64,000 nt of DNA, from NCBI GenBank assembly GCA_963575745.1, contig CAUYUJ010015834.1:195001-259000 (forward strand), given 5' to 3'. Shown here piece by piece: positions 33,181 to 43,010 of this stretch. Each line of letters opens with the position of its first letter. Within the stretch, counting starts at the first letter, position 1. Made by a program: the position numbers and the translations under genes. The notes beneath the pieces were generated by a model that ran no database searches, had not been told where the DNA came from, and was given only the letters and a program-made list of their open reading frames with translations. The DNA is from Prorocentrum cordatum (Eukaryota; Sar; Dinophyceae; Prorocentrales; Prorocentraceae).

Positions 33181-33724
33181 TGCCGGAGGAGGGCGAGTGG
33201 AGACAAACGATGGTTGGCTTTCGGGGGGAGGGGCCCTCGCCGCTACTGCTGGGCGCAGCCTGGAAGGCTCCTGGGCCTGGGCCCCGGGAAGGGTCCGGGG
33301 GGGACCGTTTTTGTTGAGCTGCCGTTGTCTCATCTCGCCCCGTTCTGGCCCTCGTTTTTTCTCATCATGCCTGGCAGCGTCATCGCTCTCCCCCTCTCTC
33401 GCCAGGCCGCCGCTTTGTGATGACTCTCTCGCTCTGCCTCCCCCCCCCTCCCCCCTCCAAGCGGGGGCGTCGTCATCCCTCTTTCTCCTCCCTTTCGGAA
33501 GGGCCCCCTGTGGACAACGACGACGACGGCGACGACGACGACCACGACGGCGGCGGCGGCGGCGGCGGCGACGTAGGCGGTTTCTTTGATCGAAGGAGAC
33601 AGGGCGACGTAAGCATAACCTTTCAGAAGAGGTCCGCGCTGATGCCTTGGAATGGCGCTGGGGCCCGCCCTGGCGGCGCCTCCGACGCCGCCCTTGGTGC
33701 GCTCCGCGCGCCAGGGAGCCCTCG
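33181..33724. other. unclassified, with short GAC/GGC triplets
   Basis: GC-rich sequence with GAC then GGC triplets at about 33,515-33,570. No gene recognised. Confidence 0.35.
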
Positions 33725-33900
33725 CTTCCTGACACCCCCTAGGGCTTCCTGAAGCCTCCTGGAACCTCCTGGGGCTTCTGGGGTCCTCCTGAAGCCTTCT
33801 GGGGCTTCCTGGGGTTCACTGGGGCTTCCTGCAACCTCCTGGGGCTTCCTGAGGCTTCCTGGGGCCTCCTGAGGTTTCCTGGTGCCTCCTCGGCTCGTGC
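33725..33900. repeat. CCTGGGGCTT minisatellite
   Basis: Degenerate units of about 12-15 bp (CCTCCTGGGGCTT, CCTGAAGCCT). Confidence 0.8.
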
Positions 33901-34094
33901 TGGAATGCCAGCGCAGTCTTGGAGACGCGCCAGGAATTTCCTATCGGTAACCGCCATCGCGGCTGCATCAGCTGTGGCAAACCACCTTGCCGATCTGATT
34001 TCGATACCCAGTTGTGCCAGCATTGTTTCTTATGTTGCGGGAGGGCGGGTGGGAATGGGCATGCCATGCTTGACTCGCTCGAGCTGGCTAGCTT

Positions 34095-35309
34095 GACTCC
34101 TACTCCTACTCCTACTCCTACTCCTACTCCTCCTCCTCCTCCTCCTCCTCCTTCCTCCTCCTCCCCTCCTCCTCCTCCTCCTCCCCCCCTCCTCCTCCTC
34201 CTCCTCCTCCTCCTCCTCGCTCCTCCTCTCCTCTCGTCGTCCTCTCCTCCTTCTCCTCTCTTCCTCCTCCTCTCCTCCTCCTCCTCCTCCTCCTCCTTCT
34301 CCTCCTCCTCCGTCCTCCTCCTCCTCCTCCTCCTCCTCCTTCCCCTCCTCTCCTCTACCCTCCTCCTCCTGCTCCTCCTCGTCGTCCTCCTCGTCGTCCT
34401 CTATCCTTCCTCCTTCTCCTCCTCTCCTCCTCCTCCTCCTCCCTCCTCCCCTCCTCCTCCTTCCTCTCCCTCCCCTCCCTCTCCACCTCTCTCTCAACTT
34501 CCTCCTCCTCCCGTCCTCCTCCTCCTCCTCCTCCTCCTCCTTCCTCCTCCTCCTCCTCCTTCTCCCTCCTCCTCCTCCTCCTCCAGCGATCTCCTCCTCC
34601 TCCTCCTCCTCCTCCTCCTCCTGCTCCTTCTGTAACCTCTTCCTCCTCCTCCTCTCCTCCTCCTCCTCCCCCCTCCTCCTCCTCATTCTCCTCCTCGGCC
34701 TCCTCCTCCTCTTCCTGATCCCTCCTCCTCCTCCTCCTCCTCCTCCTCCTCCGCCCCCTTCTCTGCCCCCCCGTCCACCGGCAACAGGCTGCGACCGCAC
34801 GAGCCGCGCGGCAACGCCACGCCGCCCCACGCAGCGCACCGGGGCCACCGCCCCGCAGATCGCCCGGCGTCCGCCCGCAGGACGCGCGGCGGGGAGGGAG
34901 GGACGGAGGGAGGGGAGGGGAGGGAAAGAAGGAGGGGAGGGGAGGGGAGGGGAGGGAGTGGCGGGGAGGGGAGGGGAGGGGAGGGAGGGAGGGAGGCACG
35001 GAGGGAGGGGGGGAGGAGGAGGAGAGGAGGAGGAGGAGGAGGAGGAGATGAGGAGGAGGATGAGGAGGGAGGAGGTGGAGGCGGAGGAGGAGGATGAGGA
35101 GGATGGAGGAGGTGGAGAATGAGGAGGGGAGGAGGGTGCGCTGGAGGAGGAGGAGGAGGAGGAGGAGGAGAGGAGGAGGAGGAGAATGAGGAGGGAGGAG
35201 GAGGAGGCGGAGGATGAGGATGAGGAGGAGGAAGGAGGCGGAGGAGGAGGAGGAGGTGAAGGAGGAGGAGGAGGGGAGGAGGAGGAGGAGGAGGAGGAGG
35301 AGGAGGAGG
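34095..35309. repeat. giant CCT/GGA inverted microsatellite
   Basis: (CCT)n from about 34,100 to 34,755 is followed by about 125 bp of unique GC-rich sequence and then by (GGA)n from about 34,890 to 35,309. The halves are complementary in orientation and could form a very long imperfect hairpin. The copia element inserted at the 3' end of the GGA half. Confidence 0.9.
35305..35309. repeat. target site duplication, copia element
   Basis: GGAGG, repeated at 46,069-46,073. It lies inside a GGA microsatellite, so the match is weak evidence alone but agrees with the 5-bp duplications of Ty1/copia integrases. Confidence 0.6.
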
Positions 35310-35484
35310 TGTTAACATGCAAGCGTTAAGGTGACTGGGGAGGAATAGTAACCCTGCTACCTTTGGTTCAAGTGTTTAACGGCTGAAGCCACCGAGACTC
35401 GCTTCGCCGTGCGGGAGTATAAAGGTGACCGATCATCATCACTGTTACTGGGCTCCCGTGCAGAACCCTCCTCGGGGTTTTGCA
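35310..35484 (+). repeat. 5' LTR (175 bp)
   Basis: Starts TGTTAACATG and ends GGGGTTTTGCA. TATAAA at 35,418-35,423 is the probable core promoter. Differs from the 3' LTR by five substitutions and no indels. Confidence 0.95.
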
Positions 35485-35500
35485 TGGTAGCGGAGCGCGG
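35485..35500 (+). other. primer-binding site
   Basis: TGGTAGCGGAG starts directly after the LTR. TGGTAGC plus GAG matches the complement of the 3' end of an initiator-methionine tRNA with one or two mismatches, the usual primer of copia elements. Confidence 0.7.
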
Positions 35501-35505
35501 TTGCC

Positions 35506-37179
35506 ATGGCGGCGGCGGCGGCCGCTGCAGCTAGGCCTGGGCAGGGCGACCCGCCGGTTAACCTCAATGTGCCGGCAGACAGAGATGCATGGGTCAATAT
35601 GGACCCTAATCGCTTCAATGACCTGTGCGAGCAGGCATACCTGAACGGAGACTTCAGTTACGTTCAGACAGCGCTACTTGCAAACCATTATGGGCTTGCA
35701 ACGTTCATCAACGAGCGAGTGACACAGGACCGAAGGGAAGTATCGAACGCCGAGGCATTCCAAATGTTACAGAGCGCTCAGAAGACCAACAGCATGTTGT
35801 TAGCGATTACGAAGAGAAGCGCTGCACTTGAAAGGGGTGCTCGCAGGCTGGTGGAAAGAGTCACCGAGTTGGAGACCAACAGCGAGGTACAAGAGAAATT
35901 GATTGAACAATTTGGTCAGCTTTCGGAAGCAATCAAAGGAGGAAGTGGAAGCAAGCACGGGAGCGGTAAACCGATAAGCGAATATAAAGCATTACAGGCG
36001 TTAAAGAACTTCAGTGGAGAAAGAGCAAAGTTCAGAGACTGGAACGACAAGTTCTTAAACGCGCTGGCCCAAGTAAAACCGAGTTACCGACCGGCGCTGA
36101 AAATGCTGAACAAGAAGTTGGAGACACTCGACGGAGTTGTACCAGAGGAGGATGATGATGACATCATACGCATAATGAACGGCCGATTAACAGCAAGCGA
36201 ATACTTGAAGGCGAATCCAACTAAACAAGCAGAGGATGACAACAAAGGAGAGCACGAGTTTACCGAGGGAGACAAAACTCAAATGGAGGAAGACTTATGG
36301 TACATCCTTAACGAAAAGCTCGAAGGTGCAGAAGCAAGAGGAAAATTGAAGGGACTTATGGATGGTGATGGAATCATGGCTTGGCAAAAGGTTTACAAGT
36401 GGTACTCGGCTGTTACCGGAGCGACTCTGTCTTCAAAGATGACACACGCCATGAACCCTGAGCCGCCCAAGAAGATCACTGACACTGTTACCCGACTTGA
36501 GGAGTGGAGTGCATTGGCAGAAAATCTTGAAAAGCATGGTAAAGATTACTCATTGCCCCTCCCCTTTAAGGTCACCGCACTCAGGGCAATAATGGTGCAT
36601 GCGAACGATTGGTTTGACGAGTGGCAGCAGGCGTGCTGGCGAACGCCCGACGCGCTTAACATTGACTCATTCCAGAAGCTATACTCTAAGTGTGAAGACT
36701 GGGCGCGTAAAAAGAAACTCGACTCAGACACCAAGAATAAAGATGCGATGGACATTGGAAATACCAACGAGACGAGTCAAGGGTCCGAAAATGTCTGGGA
36801 CCAGACAGGATGGGTTGACGAGGACGGAAATTGGTGGCCAGAAGACGGATCTTGGAGTTACGGGTCTTGGGCTAATGAGAGTGACAGTGGAGATCATGAA
36901 GAAGTCGACGCCGTAAACAAAGGCAAAGGTAAAGGCACAGGCCCCAAATGTTACAATTGTGGAGGCATGGGTCATTTAGCCAGGAATTGCACAAAACCTA
37001 AGCAGTTCACCAAAGGAGGTAAAGGTGGCAAAGGCGGAAAAGGCAAGGGTTACCGGGTCACCTACGGGTCCTACATGAAAGGTAAGATTGGAGGCAAACA
37101 AGGTGGTAAGGGGAGTGGCTCGCGGGGTGGAAGTTATGGAGGCCAAGGGAAATTTACCCCCCACAGCGAGCGTGAGTGA
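35506..37179 (+). CDS. gag: Gag-like protein with CCHC zinc knuckle
   Basis: 557 residues starting at the first ATG after the primer-binding site (GCCATGGCG context). It has an alanine-rich N-terminus, a helical region (residues about 85-145) with coiled-coil character, an acidic stretch near 208-216, and Trp-rich text near 430-450. A zinc knuckle with Cys482, Cys485, His490 and Cys495 (CYNCGGMGHLARNC) is followed by a Gly/Lys-rich RNA-binding tail. Gag packages element RNA in virus-like particles. The frame ends at TGA 37,177-37,179. The same frame continues with YKCGAKGHIAVNC, a second knuckle whose first Cys codon would be exactly the TGA. Either TGC or TGT mutated to TGA, or this is a readthrough site separating Gag from Pol. 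Codons are less GC-biased than in the surrounding genome. Confidence 0.9.
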   Translation: MAAAAAAAARPGQGDPPVNLNVPADRDAWVNMDPNRFNDLCEQAYLNGDFSYVQTALLANHYGLATFINERVTQDRREVSNAEAFQMLQSAQKTNSMLLAITKRSAALERGARRLVERVTELETNSEVQEKLIEQFGQLSEAIKGGSGSKHGSGKPISEYKALQALKNFSGERAKFRDWNDKFLNALAQVKPSYRPALKMLNKKLETLDGVVPEEDDDDIIRIMNGRLTASEYLKANPTKQAEDDNKGEHEFTEGDKTQMEEDLWYILNEKLEGAEARGKLKGLMDGDGIMAWQKVYKWYSAVTGATLSSKMTHAMNPEPPKKITDTVTRLEEWSALAENLEKHGKDYSLPLPFKVTALRAIMVHANDWFDEWQQACWRTPDALNIDSFQKLYSKCEDWARKKKLDSDTKNKDAMDIGNTNETSQGSENVWDQTGWVDEDGNWWPEDGSWSYGSWANESDSGDHEEVDAVNKGKGKGTGPKCYNCGGMGHLARNCTKPKQFTKGGKGGKGGKGKGYRVTYGSYMKGKIGGKQGGKGSGSRGGSYGGQGKFTPHSERE

Positions 37180-38115
37180 TACAAGTGCGGTGCCAAAGGG
37201 CATATCGCCGTTAACTGCCCGGGCCCCAAGAAGACCGCCAACGAAGTTGAGCAAGAGAGACCGACGGTGAACGCGGAAAGTGAACAAACCACCTCATTTG
37301 GCCAACCGCAACATGTTCTCAGCGTTGAAATGAGGGATGCAGTGAACGTGCCACCAGACCAACTCACAACTGAGGAGGCTAACGGGCAATGGGCTCTGCC
37401 CTCATATACCAAAAAGAAAATGGCGCGTAAAGTCGCAATGGGCCTGAGAAGAGCTTACCATGAGCATCGATGCAACGGGGGCTGCAACCATGTGAATCAA
37501 TGGGGCCAGAGGATAAGTAAAAGTGTGAAACAGGAAAAAAGTTGGCTGGAGAAATGCAGAGAGATTGGGCTAATCGAGATGCGAGACTGTGATCCAGAAA
37601 TTAACGCGGTGCCACCTCAGAGTACAACGCATGAGACAATCGTGGTTGCCGTGGACTCTGGGGCGTACAACACGGTGGGACCCCCCAAAGTGGGCACCTA
37701 TTTCCCCATTAAACAAACGGATGCGTCGAGGCAGGGAAGACATTACAGCGCAGCAAATGGAACGACGATAAAGAATTACGGGCAGCGAGTGGTCACCGGC
37801 AAGAATGAACGTGGAAACGCAGTCAGCATGCCGATTCAGGTAGCGGAAGTCAACAAAGTCCTGGGATCCGTCAGAGAAATGGCAAACGCTGGAAACAGAG
37901 TTGTGTTTGACAAGGATCTTAACGGGAGGTCCCTGAGTCACATCATGAATAAGGCCACAGGTAAATGCACAACTATCCACGAGAAGAACGGCACGCTTCA
38001 GTTCAACATCATGGTGCCGAAGGGGCCAGCGGAGGCTGTTAATCCCAGGAGCGAAGTGAACGCAGCTGAGGGTTTTCCGCGGCCGGGAACCCTGGAGGCG
38101 GACCTGTTCTACTAA
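37180..38115 (+). CDS. second zinc knuckle and aspartic protease region of Pol
   Basis: Continues the gag frame directly after the TGA. It begins with the rest of a second zinc knuckle, then a linker containing HRCNGGCNH, then the retropepsin active-site motif VVAVDSGAYNTVG with catalytic Asp at codon 37,654-37,656. The protease would cleave the Gag-Pol polyprotein. No ATG of its own is required if the stop is read through. The first alternative start (GTG 37,267) is not convincing. The frame ends at TAA 38,113-38,115 after DLFY. The codons beyond it still look coding (VPHYPYDQAK) until a frame change near 38,140, so this end is probably a lesion. Confidence 0.8.
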   Translation, partial: YKCGAKGHIAVNCPGPKKTANEVEQERPTVNAESEQTTSFGQPQHVLSVEMRDAVNVPPDQLTTEEANGQWALPSYTKKKMARKVAMGLRRAYHEHRCNGGCNHVNQWGQRISKSVKQEKSWLEKCREIGLIEMRDCDPEINAVPPQSTTHETIVVAVDSGAYNTVGPPKVGTYFPIKQTDASRQGRHYSAANGTTIKNYGQRVVTGKNERGNAVSMPIQVAEVNKVLGSVREMANAGNRVVFDKDLNGRSLSHIMNKATGKCTTIHEKNGTLQFNIMVPKGPAEAVNPRSEVNAAEGFPRPGTLEADLFY

Positions 38116-38135
38116 GTCCCTCATTACCCGTATGA

Positions 38136-39983
38136 CCAAGCGAAAAGTTAAACGTCTTCAACGCCGAAGAAGGCGAAGGGAGTGAAAGTGGGGGCAGCGA
38201 GAGTGAGCTGAGTGATGTGGAAGATGTATTTGTGAGCGATGAAGCGGAGTTGCCGAAGAAAGTTTACTGTGACATGAGGCCCTCAAGGGGGGAAGTTGAG
38301 GCGCACAACACAACGCATTTACCCTACCGAAGCTGGTGCCCACATTGTGTTAGAGGAAAAGCACGCAGGCGCAATCGCCGGAGACGCAAAAGGGAGAGGA
38401 ACGGAAACGTACCAGTAATTTCAATGGACTACATGTGGCTTACAGGGAAAAAAGAAGAAGGCGAAAGTGCCAGCAATGGCAACCCAATTCTGGTCATGCA
38501 TTGCAGGGGGACCAAATTAACGTGGAGCCGAGAATTGCTGAAAAAGGGAGTGGGCTCATACTCAGTAAAGGTGGGATGTGACATGATCAGCTTTACCGGA
38601 TATAGGAAGGTTATACTCAAAAGCGATGGAGAAGCGGCAATCACGGCACTGGCCAACAGAATTAAAGCATCGTGTGACCTCGACATGGGTGTTGAAGTCA
38701 GTCCTGTAGGCGACTCAAAGGCCAACGGTGAAATCGAGAGAGCAGTTAGGACGGTGTCAGGGCAAGTTAGGACATTAAGGAGCGCCTTGGATGCCAATTA
38801 CAAGACCGAGTTTAGTGAGAGTCACACGATAATACCATGGCTGGTGAGCTATGCGTCTTCTCTGATTAACAAGTTCACGATAGACACGGATGGAAAGACA
38901 GCCCATGAGAGATGCAGGGAGAGAAAGTTTAACAGGCAAATTCCTGGGTTCGGCGAATGTGTCATGTACTTAAAGACGCCTGCACACAAGGGCCGTGAAA
39001 AGCTTGAAATGAGATGGGAAAGTGGAGTGTTTTTGGGAATAAACGAGAAGAGTCAGGAGCTAATTATTGGGACACCAAATGGAGCAATCAAGGCGCACGA
39101 GTTCAAACGGAAAGGAAGTGAAGCGGAAAGATGGAACAGCGACGAGATTACCGAGATGAAAGGGTTACCTTGGCAGCCTGACCCCTGTACGGCGGGAATG
39201 GAGTTACAGTCTAGAATCATGGTGCCCATGGACTTGCCAGAGCAAGAGTTAACGGCGCCTGAGACGAAGCCGCTGATTGCGCGAGGAATAGCAGTAAAGA
39301 AGCACGAATATTTAAAAATGGGACCGACACCGGGATGTTACGGGTGTAAATGCCTTGTTAGAGGAGACAAAGAGCACAAACCATATAATGCTGATTGCAG
39401 GGCTCGCGTTATCGAGTGGTTAAAGAAACAAGAGAGCCCAAATATCCAGGCAAGGCTAGCATCGGCCCAACTGAGACTCGAAAGTAAAGGCCGTGCGTCG
39501 GAAAGTCAAAATCAGGAATCAGAAAGTCAAGCGAAAAGACTGAGAACCAACGTGCCACCTCCGCCGAGCGCCAAGGTTGAGGATGCAAAGGATGAGTGGG
39601 TAGTGAAAGGAAACAAAGTTATATGTCAACACCGGCGACCAAGAAAAGAGTTAGCCTTTCCCACCAATGGTGGATGTCCTGTGGATTGGGATAAACTTAA
39701 ACCCAGGAGGTTTACTCATGCCATCCTGAATGACAGCGGTGAAATACGTGAACGCGAAGACGCTTGGTATGGCAAAGAGGGAGATGACCAAACATGGGCC
39801 ATGGGAAACCCCTTTAACGGTTACTGGACCGGGTGGACCGAGTTCGAAATAGAAGATGAAGAGATGAAAGACCCCCCAAGTGAACCAATTAAACGAAAAG
39901 CAGATGGTGACCATGATGAAGAAGATCAACAGGCAACTCAACATCGCCAACTTAATCCGGAACAAGATGAAGAAATGTCATAA
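38136..39983 (+). CDS. copia-type integrase region of Pol
   Basis: Open from 38,136, with no ATG before the zinc domain, so it is part of a polyprotein displaced by a frameshift. An acidic leader is followed by a compact zinc-binding motif with two His (AHNTTH) and two Cys (CPHC), in the context THLPYRSWCPHCVRGK. The rve catalytic core follows: first Asp in VISMDYMW, second Asp in KSDGEAA, and Glu in KANGEIERAVR, 35 residues after the second Asp. A GKTAHERCRERKF segment and MYLKTPAHKGREKLEMRWESG match the copia integrase C-terminal region. It catalyses insertion of cDNA into host DNA. The tail is charged and Pro-poor. Ends at TAA 39,981-39,983, after which the same frame continues. Confidence 0.9.
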   Translation, partial: PSEKLNVFNAEEGEGSESGGSESELSDVEDVFVSDEAELPKKVYCDMRPSRGEVEAHNTTHLPYRSWCPHCVRGKARRRNRRRRKRERNGNVPVISMDYMWLTGKKEEGESASNGNPILVMHCRGTKLTWSRELLKKGVGSYSVKVGCDMISFTGYRKVILKSDGEAAITALANRIKASCDLDMGVEVSPVGDSKANGEIERAVRTVSGQVRTLRSALDANYKTEFSESHTIIPWLVSYASSLINKFTIDTDGKTAHERCRERKFNRQIPGFGECVMYLKTPAHKGREKLEMRWESGVFLGINEKSQELIIGTPNGAIKAHEFKRKGSEAERWNSDEITEMKGLPWQPDPCTAGMELQSRIMVPMDLPEQELTAPETKPLIARGIAVKKHEYLKMGPTPGCYGCKCLVRGDKEHKPYNADCRARVIEWLKKQESPNIQARLASAQLRLESKGRASESQNQESESQAKRLRTNVPPPPSAKVEDAKDEWVVKGNKVICQHRRPRKELAFPTNGGCPVDWDKLKPRRFTHAILNDSGEIREREDAWYGKEGDDQTWAMGNPFNGYWTGWTEFEIEDEEMKDPPSEPIKRKADGDHDEEDQQATQHRQLNPEQDEEMS

Positions 39984-40934
39984 GTAAACGATATCAGATT
40001 GGGACTCAACATGATGGGATTTGTCTCTGAGCTGGTTGAGTGGTTGATGAGCGGGGAGTTGAACGTCGTGCATCAATTAAACGAGGTAAGGAGAGCCACC
40101 AAGCTTTCTGGCGCAAATCAACATGAAACTCAGGCGCACGTGACTGAGGCATATTCGCCAGTGAGAGTTACAGGCGTGGCAGAGAAAATGGGACTGATAC
40201 CGGGGTTAGCGATGGACTTAACAACGCGCGATCAACATGGTAACCCATGGGACTTTAATGTGCCAGCCATGCGAGCGAAAGCAAAAAAGATAGTCAAATC
40301 AAAAGCAGCCCTGTTACTAGTGGTGAGCCCCATGTGCGCAGCTTTTAGCAGGCTCCAGACGTTCAACTTTAAAAGATTAGGCACTGACCGAGTAAAACAA
40401 ATGTTGGATTACGGGATCAAGCATTTGACGTTCGCGATGGAGCTTTGCGAAATTCAACGGCGAAATGGTATATACTTTCTATTTGAACACCCCGCGGGGG
40501 CGACCAGTTGGAGCACTTCAACAGTGCAGCGGTTGCTCAGAAACAAAGATGTTAAAGTTTACAATGGAGATTTGTGCTGTTACGATTTGAAGCAGATGGT
40601 CAAAGGTGAAGAGATGTTCATTAAACCGACCAAGTTCATGACAAACAGCCCGGCCACAGGTCGTGAGTTAAGTTGGAGATGCAAGGGGCAACATCGACAC
40701 ATGGGGTTAACTGGTGGCGGAAGAACCCACCGATCAGAAGTTTACCCAGACAATTTGTGCCGAGCGATATTGAGGGGGCTTGTGCAACAAATGAAGGTTG
40801 ACGGACGTCAAGGGGGTACGTTTAGAGAAGAGGAAACAACAAACATGGAAGTTGACGAAGAGGAGCAAAGTGAAATGCAGATAAGCGAAACCAACTGGGC
40901 ATGTGAACACGCGGACCAAGATAGAAAGTATTAG
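39984..40934 (+). CDS. methyltransferase-like domain between integrase and RT
   Basis: In frame with the integrase after one TAA. Counting from TTG 39,999, conserved-looking blocks are VTEAYSPVRVT (about 48-58), AMDLTTRDQHG (71-81), LLVVSPMCAAFS (106-117), YFLFEHPAGATSW (159-171), GDLCCYDL and VYPDNLCRAILRGL. The order resembles C5-cytosine methyltransferase motifs I, II, IV (catalytic PC) and VI (ENV-like), here degenerate as SPMC and EHP. I know this block as a common insertion in dinoflagellate copia polyproteins. Its activity is not established, and the methyltransferase relation is my inference. The coding frame then shifts: 40,931-41,020 reads LAPVNVDEKRLWNPKID in another frame. Ends at TAG 40,932-40,934. 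Confidence 0.7.
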   Translation, partial: VNDIRLGLNMMGFVSELVEWLMSGELNVVHQLNEVRRATKLSGANQHETQAHVTEAYSPVRVTGVAEKMGLIPGLAMDLTTRDQHGNPWDFNVPAMRAKAKKIVKSKAALLLVVSPMCAAFSRLQTFNFKRLGTDRVKQMLDYGIKHLTFAMELCEIQRRNGIYFLFEHPAGATSWSTSTVQRLLRNKDVKVYNGDLCCYDLKQMVKGEEMFIKPTKFMTNSPATGRELSWRCKGQHRHMGLTGGGRTHRSEVYPDNLCRAILRGLVQQMKVDGRQGGTFREEETTNMEVDEEEQSEMQISETNWACEHADQDRKY

Positions 40935-40976
40935 CACCAGTAAACGTGGACGAGAAAAGATTATGGAACCCAAAGA

Positions 40977-42923
40977 TTGATGCTGCCAGGGCCAAGTGGA
41001 CCACAATGGAGTTCATGCATTAGGAGACTTACCGTTGACTTGGACACAGGGAAAGTTATCGAGGATAGGCCCGTGAACGAAATCATAGGTAGAGAGAGAA
41101 GGAGAACGTTCAAGAAGGGACCGGTTAACACTTCTACCACCTTTACGTATGAGGCTGTTGGCGAGGTTGCTCCACACAAGTGGAAGTGCAGTGCATGTGA
41201 ACATGAGGGCTGGCTCATGACGCCCAGCACCTGTGCAGCGTGTGAAAAGGTTGGCACAAAGCCTCTCCCCATGAATATGATCAACGTTGTTCACAAGGAA
41301 AATGGAGAGATAACTCAAGCCTGGGACGATGTTACTGGAAACGAACTCGATCCTAAACTAACAGTGAAAGCGCGCCAGGAAGAAATGGAACAATTCAGAA
41401 AACACAAGGTTTACGAGAAAGTGAAAGAAGAAGTATGTTGGCAAGTTACGGGGGAAGCACCCATCGGAACCAGGTGGATAGACATTAACAGAGGAGATGA
41501 GTTAAGCCCCGACCACAGGTCAAGGCTAGTGGCCCAGCAAGTTAAATGCAATTCCAAGGAAAAGAATATATTTGCGGCACTGGAAGCACAGAAACTGCTC
41601 TTCTCAATGGCAGTTACCGAAGGAGTGGGATTCACGAAAGGCGAGCGCGAGAAAGGATTAAAGCTGGCATTCATTGACATTAAACGAGCTTACTTTTACG
41701 CCCCTGCAAAGAAATACATATTTATCAGACTACCGGACGAGGATTATGAACCAGGCATGTGCGGAAAGCTACTGAAGTCAATGTACGGAACAAGAGACGC
41801 AGCAAGCAACTGGGAAGATTGTTACATGGACTTTGCCATCGAAGTTGGGTTCAAGAGTGGAGTTGCGTCACCATGCGTGTTTAAACACGAGATCCGAGCC
41901 TTATGGTTAACGGTTCATGGGGATGACTTTACGCTACTAGGGGGTGACCATGATCTCGATTGGTTTGAAAATAAAATAAATGAGGAGTTTGAAATAAAAG
42001 TGAGAGGACGACTTGGACCAGGAAAGGAGGACATGAAAGCAATCAGGATTCTTAACAGGATAGTGGAATGGACTGAGGAAGGGTTGAGATATGAGGCAGA
42101 TCAAAGGCATGCAGAGATAATTGTGAAAGAGCTTGAGCTTGAAGGAGTAAAAGTGAGGACTGAGGTACCAGGTGAGCGCATTCCAGTTGAAGAGGGAGAT
42201 GAGGTAGAACTTTCGCCCAACATGACTAAGAGATATCAGGCATTGACGGCCAGAGCAAATTATTTAGCTCAAGACAGATCGGACATACAGTATTCAGTGA
42301 AGGAACTTGCTAGAACCATGTCAAAGCCAACAATGGGTTCTTGGAAAGGCCTAGTCAAGCTAGGAAAGTATTTAAAGTACCACACCAGAAGCAGTTATGT
42401 GTATCAGTATCAAGAACAGCCCCGAGAGTTGACGATTTGGACTGACACGGATTACGCAGGATGTAAGCGAACTAGGAAGTCTACGAGTGGAGGAGTAGTG
42501 ATGTGGGGTAAACACCTTATAAAATCTTGGAGCACAACTCAAAGTGTGATTGCGTTATCGTCAGGGGAAGCAGAATATTATGGACTCGGAAAAGGAGGAT
42601 CAGTTGGTCTAGGACTTCAGGCCGTGTTCAGAGATTTTAACTTGGAAGTTGAGTTCACCCTGAAGAGTGATGCCACGGCTGCAATTGCCATTGCGAGCAG
42701 ACGAGGTTTAGGGAAAGTGAGACACATTGAAATATGCCAACTGTGGTTGCAGCAGAAGGTAAAGGAGGGGGTACTTCGAATTGTGAAAGTAGTCACACTT
42801 GAGAACACAGCAGATGCATTAACCAAGTATGTCAGTCGTGAGAGCATGAGCACACACCTACGAAACACGAATCAATGTGCATTAACAGGTCGGCATAGTC
42901 TTGCGCCGGCTACCGAATGTTGA
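40977..42923 (+). CDS. copia reverse transcriptase and RNase H
   Basis: The first roughly 15 residues are off-frame. The true frame joins near RRLTVDLDTGK (about 41,020). A four-Cys zinc motif (Cys71, 74, 86 and 89, HKWKCSACEHEG...TCAAC) resembles a RanBP2-type ribbon. RVT_2 reverse transcriptase follows: GTRWIDINRG, LVAQQVKC, catalytic Asp234 in FIDIKRAYF, MYGTRDAASNWE and the HGDD motif with Asp316-Asp317. RNase H has Asp490 (WTDTDYAG), Glu in SSGEAEYY, Asp565 (KSDATAA) and RHIEI, then the typical end NTADALTKYVS. It copies element RNA into cDNA and degrades the RNA strand. All catalytic residues are present. Stop TGA 42,921-42,923. Confidence 0.95.
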   Translation: MMLPGPSGPQWSSCIRRLTVDLDTGKVIEDRPVNEIIGRERRRTFKKGPVNTSTTFTYEAVGEVAPHKWKCSACEHEGWLMTPSTCAACEKVGTKPLPMNMINVVHKENGEITQAWDDVTGNELDPKLTVKARQEEMEQFRKHKVYEKVKEEVCWQVTGEAPIGTRWIDINRGDELSPDHRSRLVAQQVKCNSKEKNIFAALEAQKLLFSMAVTEGVGFTKGEREKGLKLAFIDIKRAYFYAPAKKYIFIRLPDEDYEPGMCGKLLKSMYGTRDAASNWEDCYMDFAIEVGFKSGVASPCVFKHEIRALWLTVHGDDFTLLGGDHDLDWFENKINEEFEIKVRGRLGPGKEDMKAIRILNRIVEWTEEGLRYEADQRHAEIIVKELELEGVKVRTEVPGERIPVEEGDEVELSPNMTKRYQALTARANYLAQDRSDIQYSVKELARTMSKPTMGSWKGLVKLGKYLKYHTRSSYVYQYQEQPRELTIWTDTDYAGCKRTRKSTSGGVVMWGKHLIKSWSTTQSVIALSSGEAEYYGLGKGGSVGLGLQAVFRDFNLEVEFTLKSDATAAIAIASRRGLGKVRHIEICQLWLQQKVKEGVLRIVKVVTLENTADALTKYVSRESMSTHLRNTNQCALTGRHSLAPATEC

Positions 42924-43010
42924 CATTCGCAGCTCATTTCTGTCAAGCAAGCCGTCTCGATTAAGGCCTCCTCCATCCATTACCTCTTACTCTTGAGCGT
43001 GAACGAAAGC

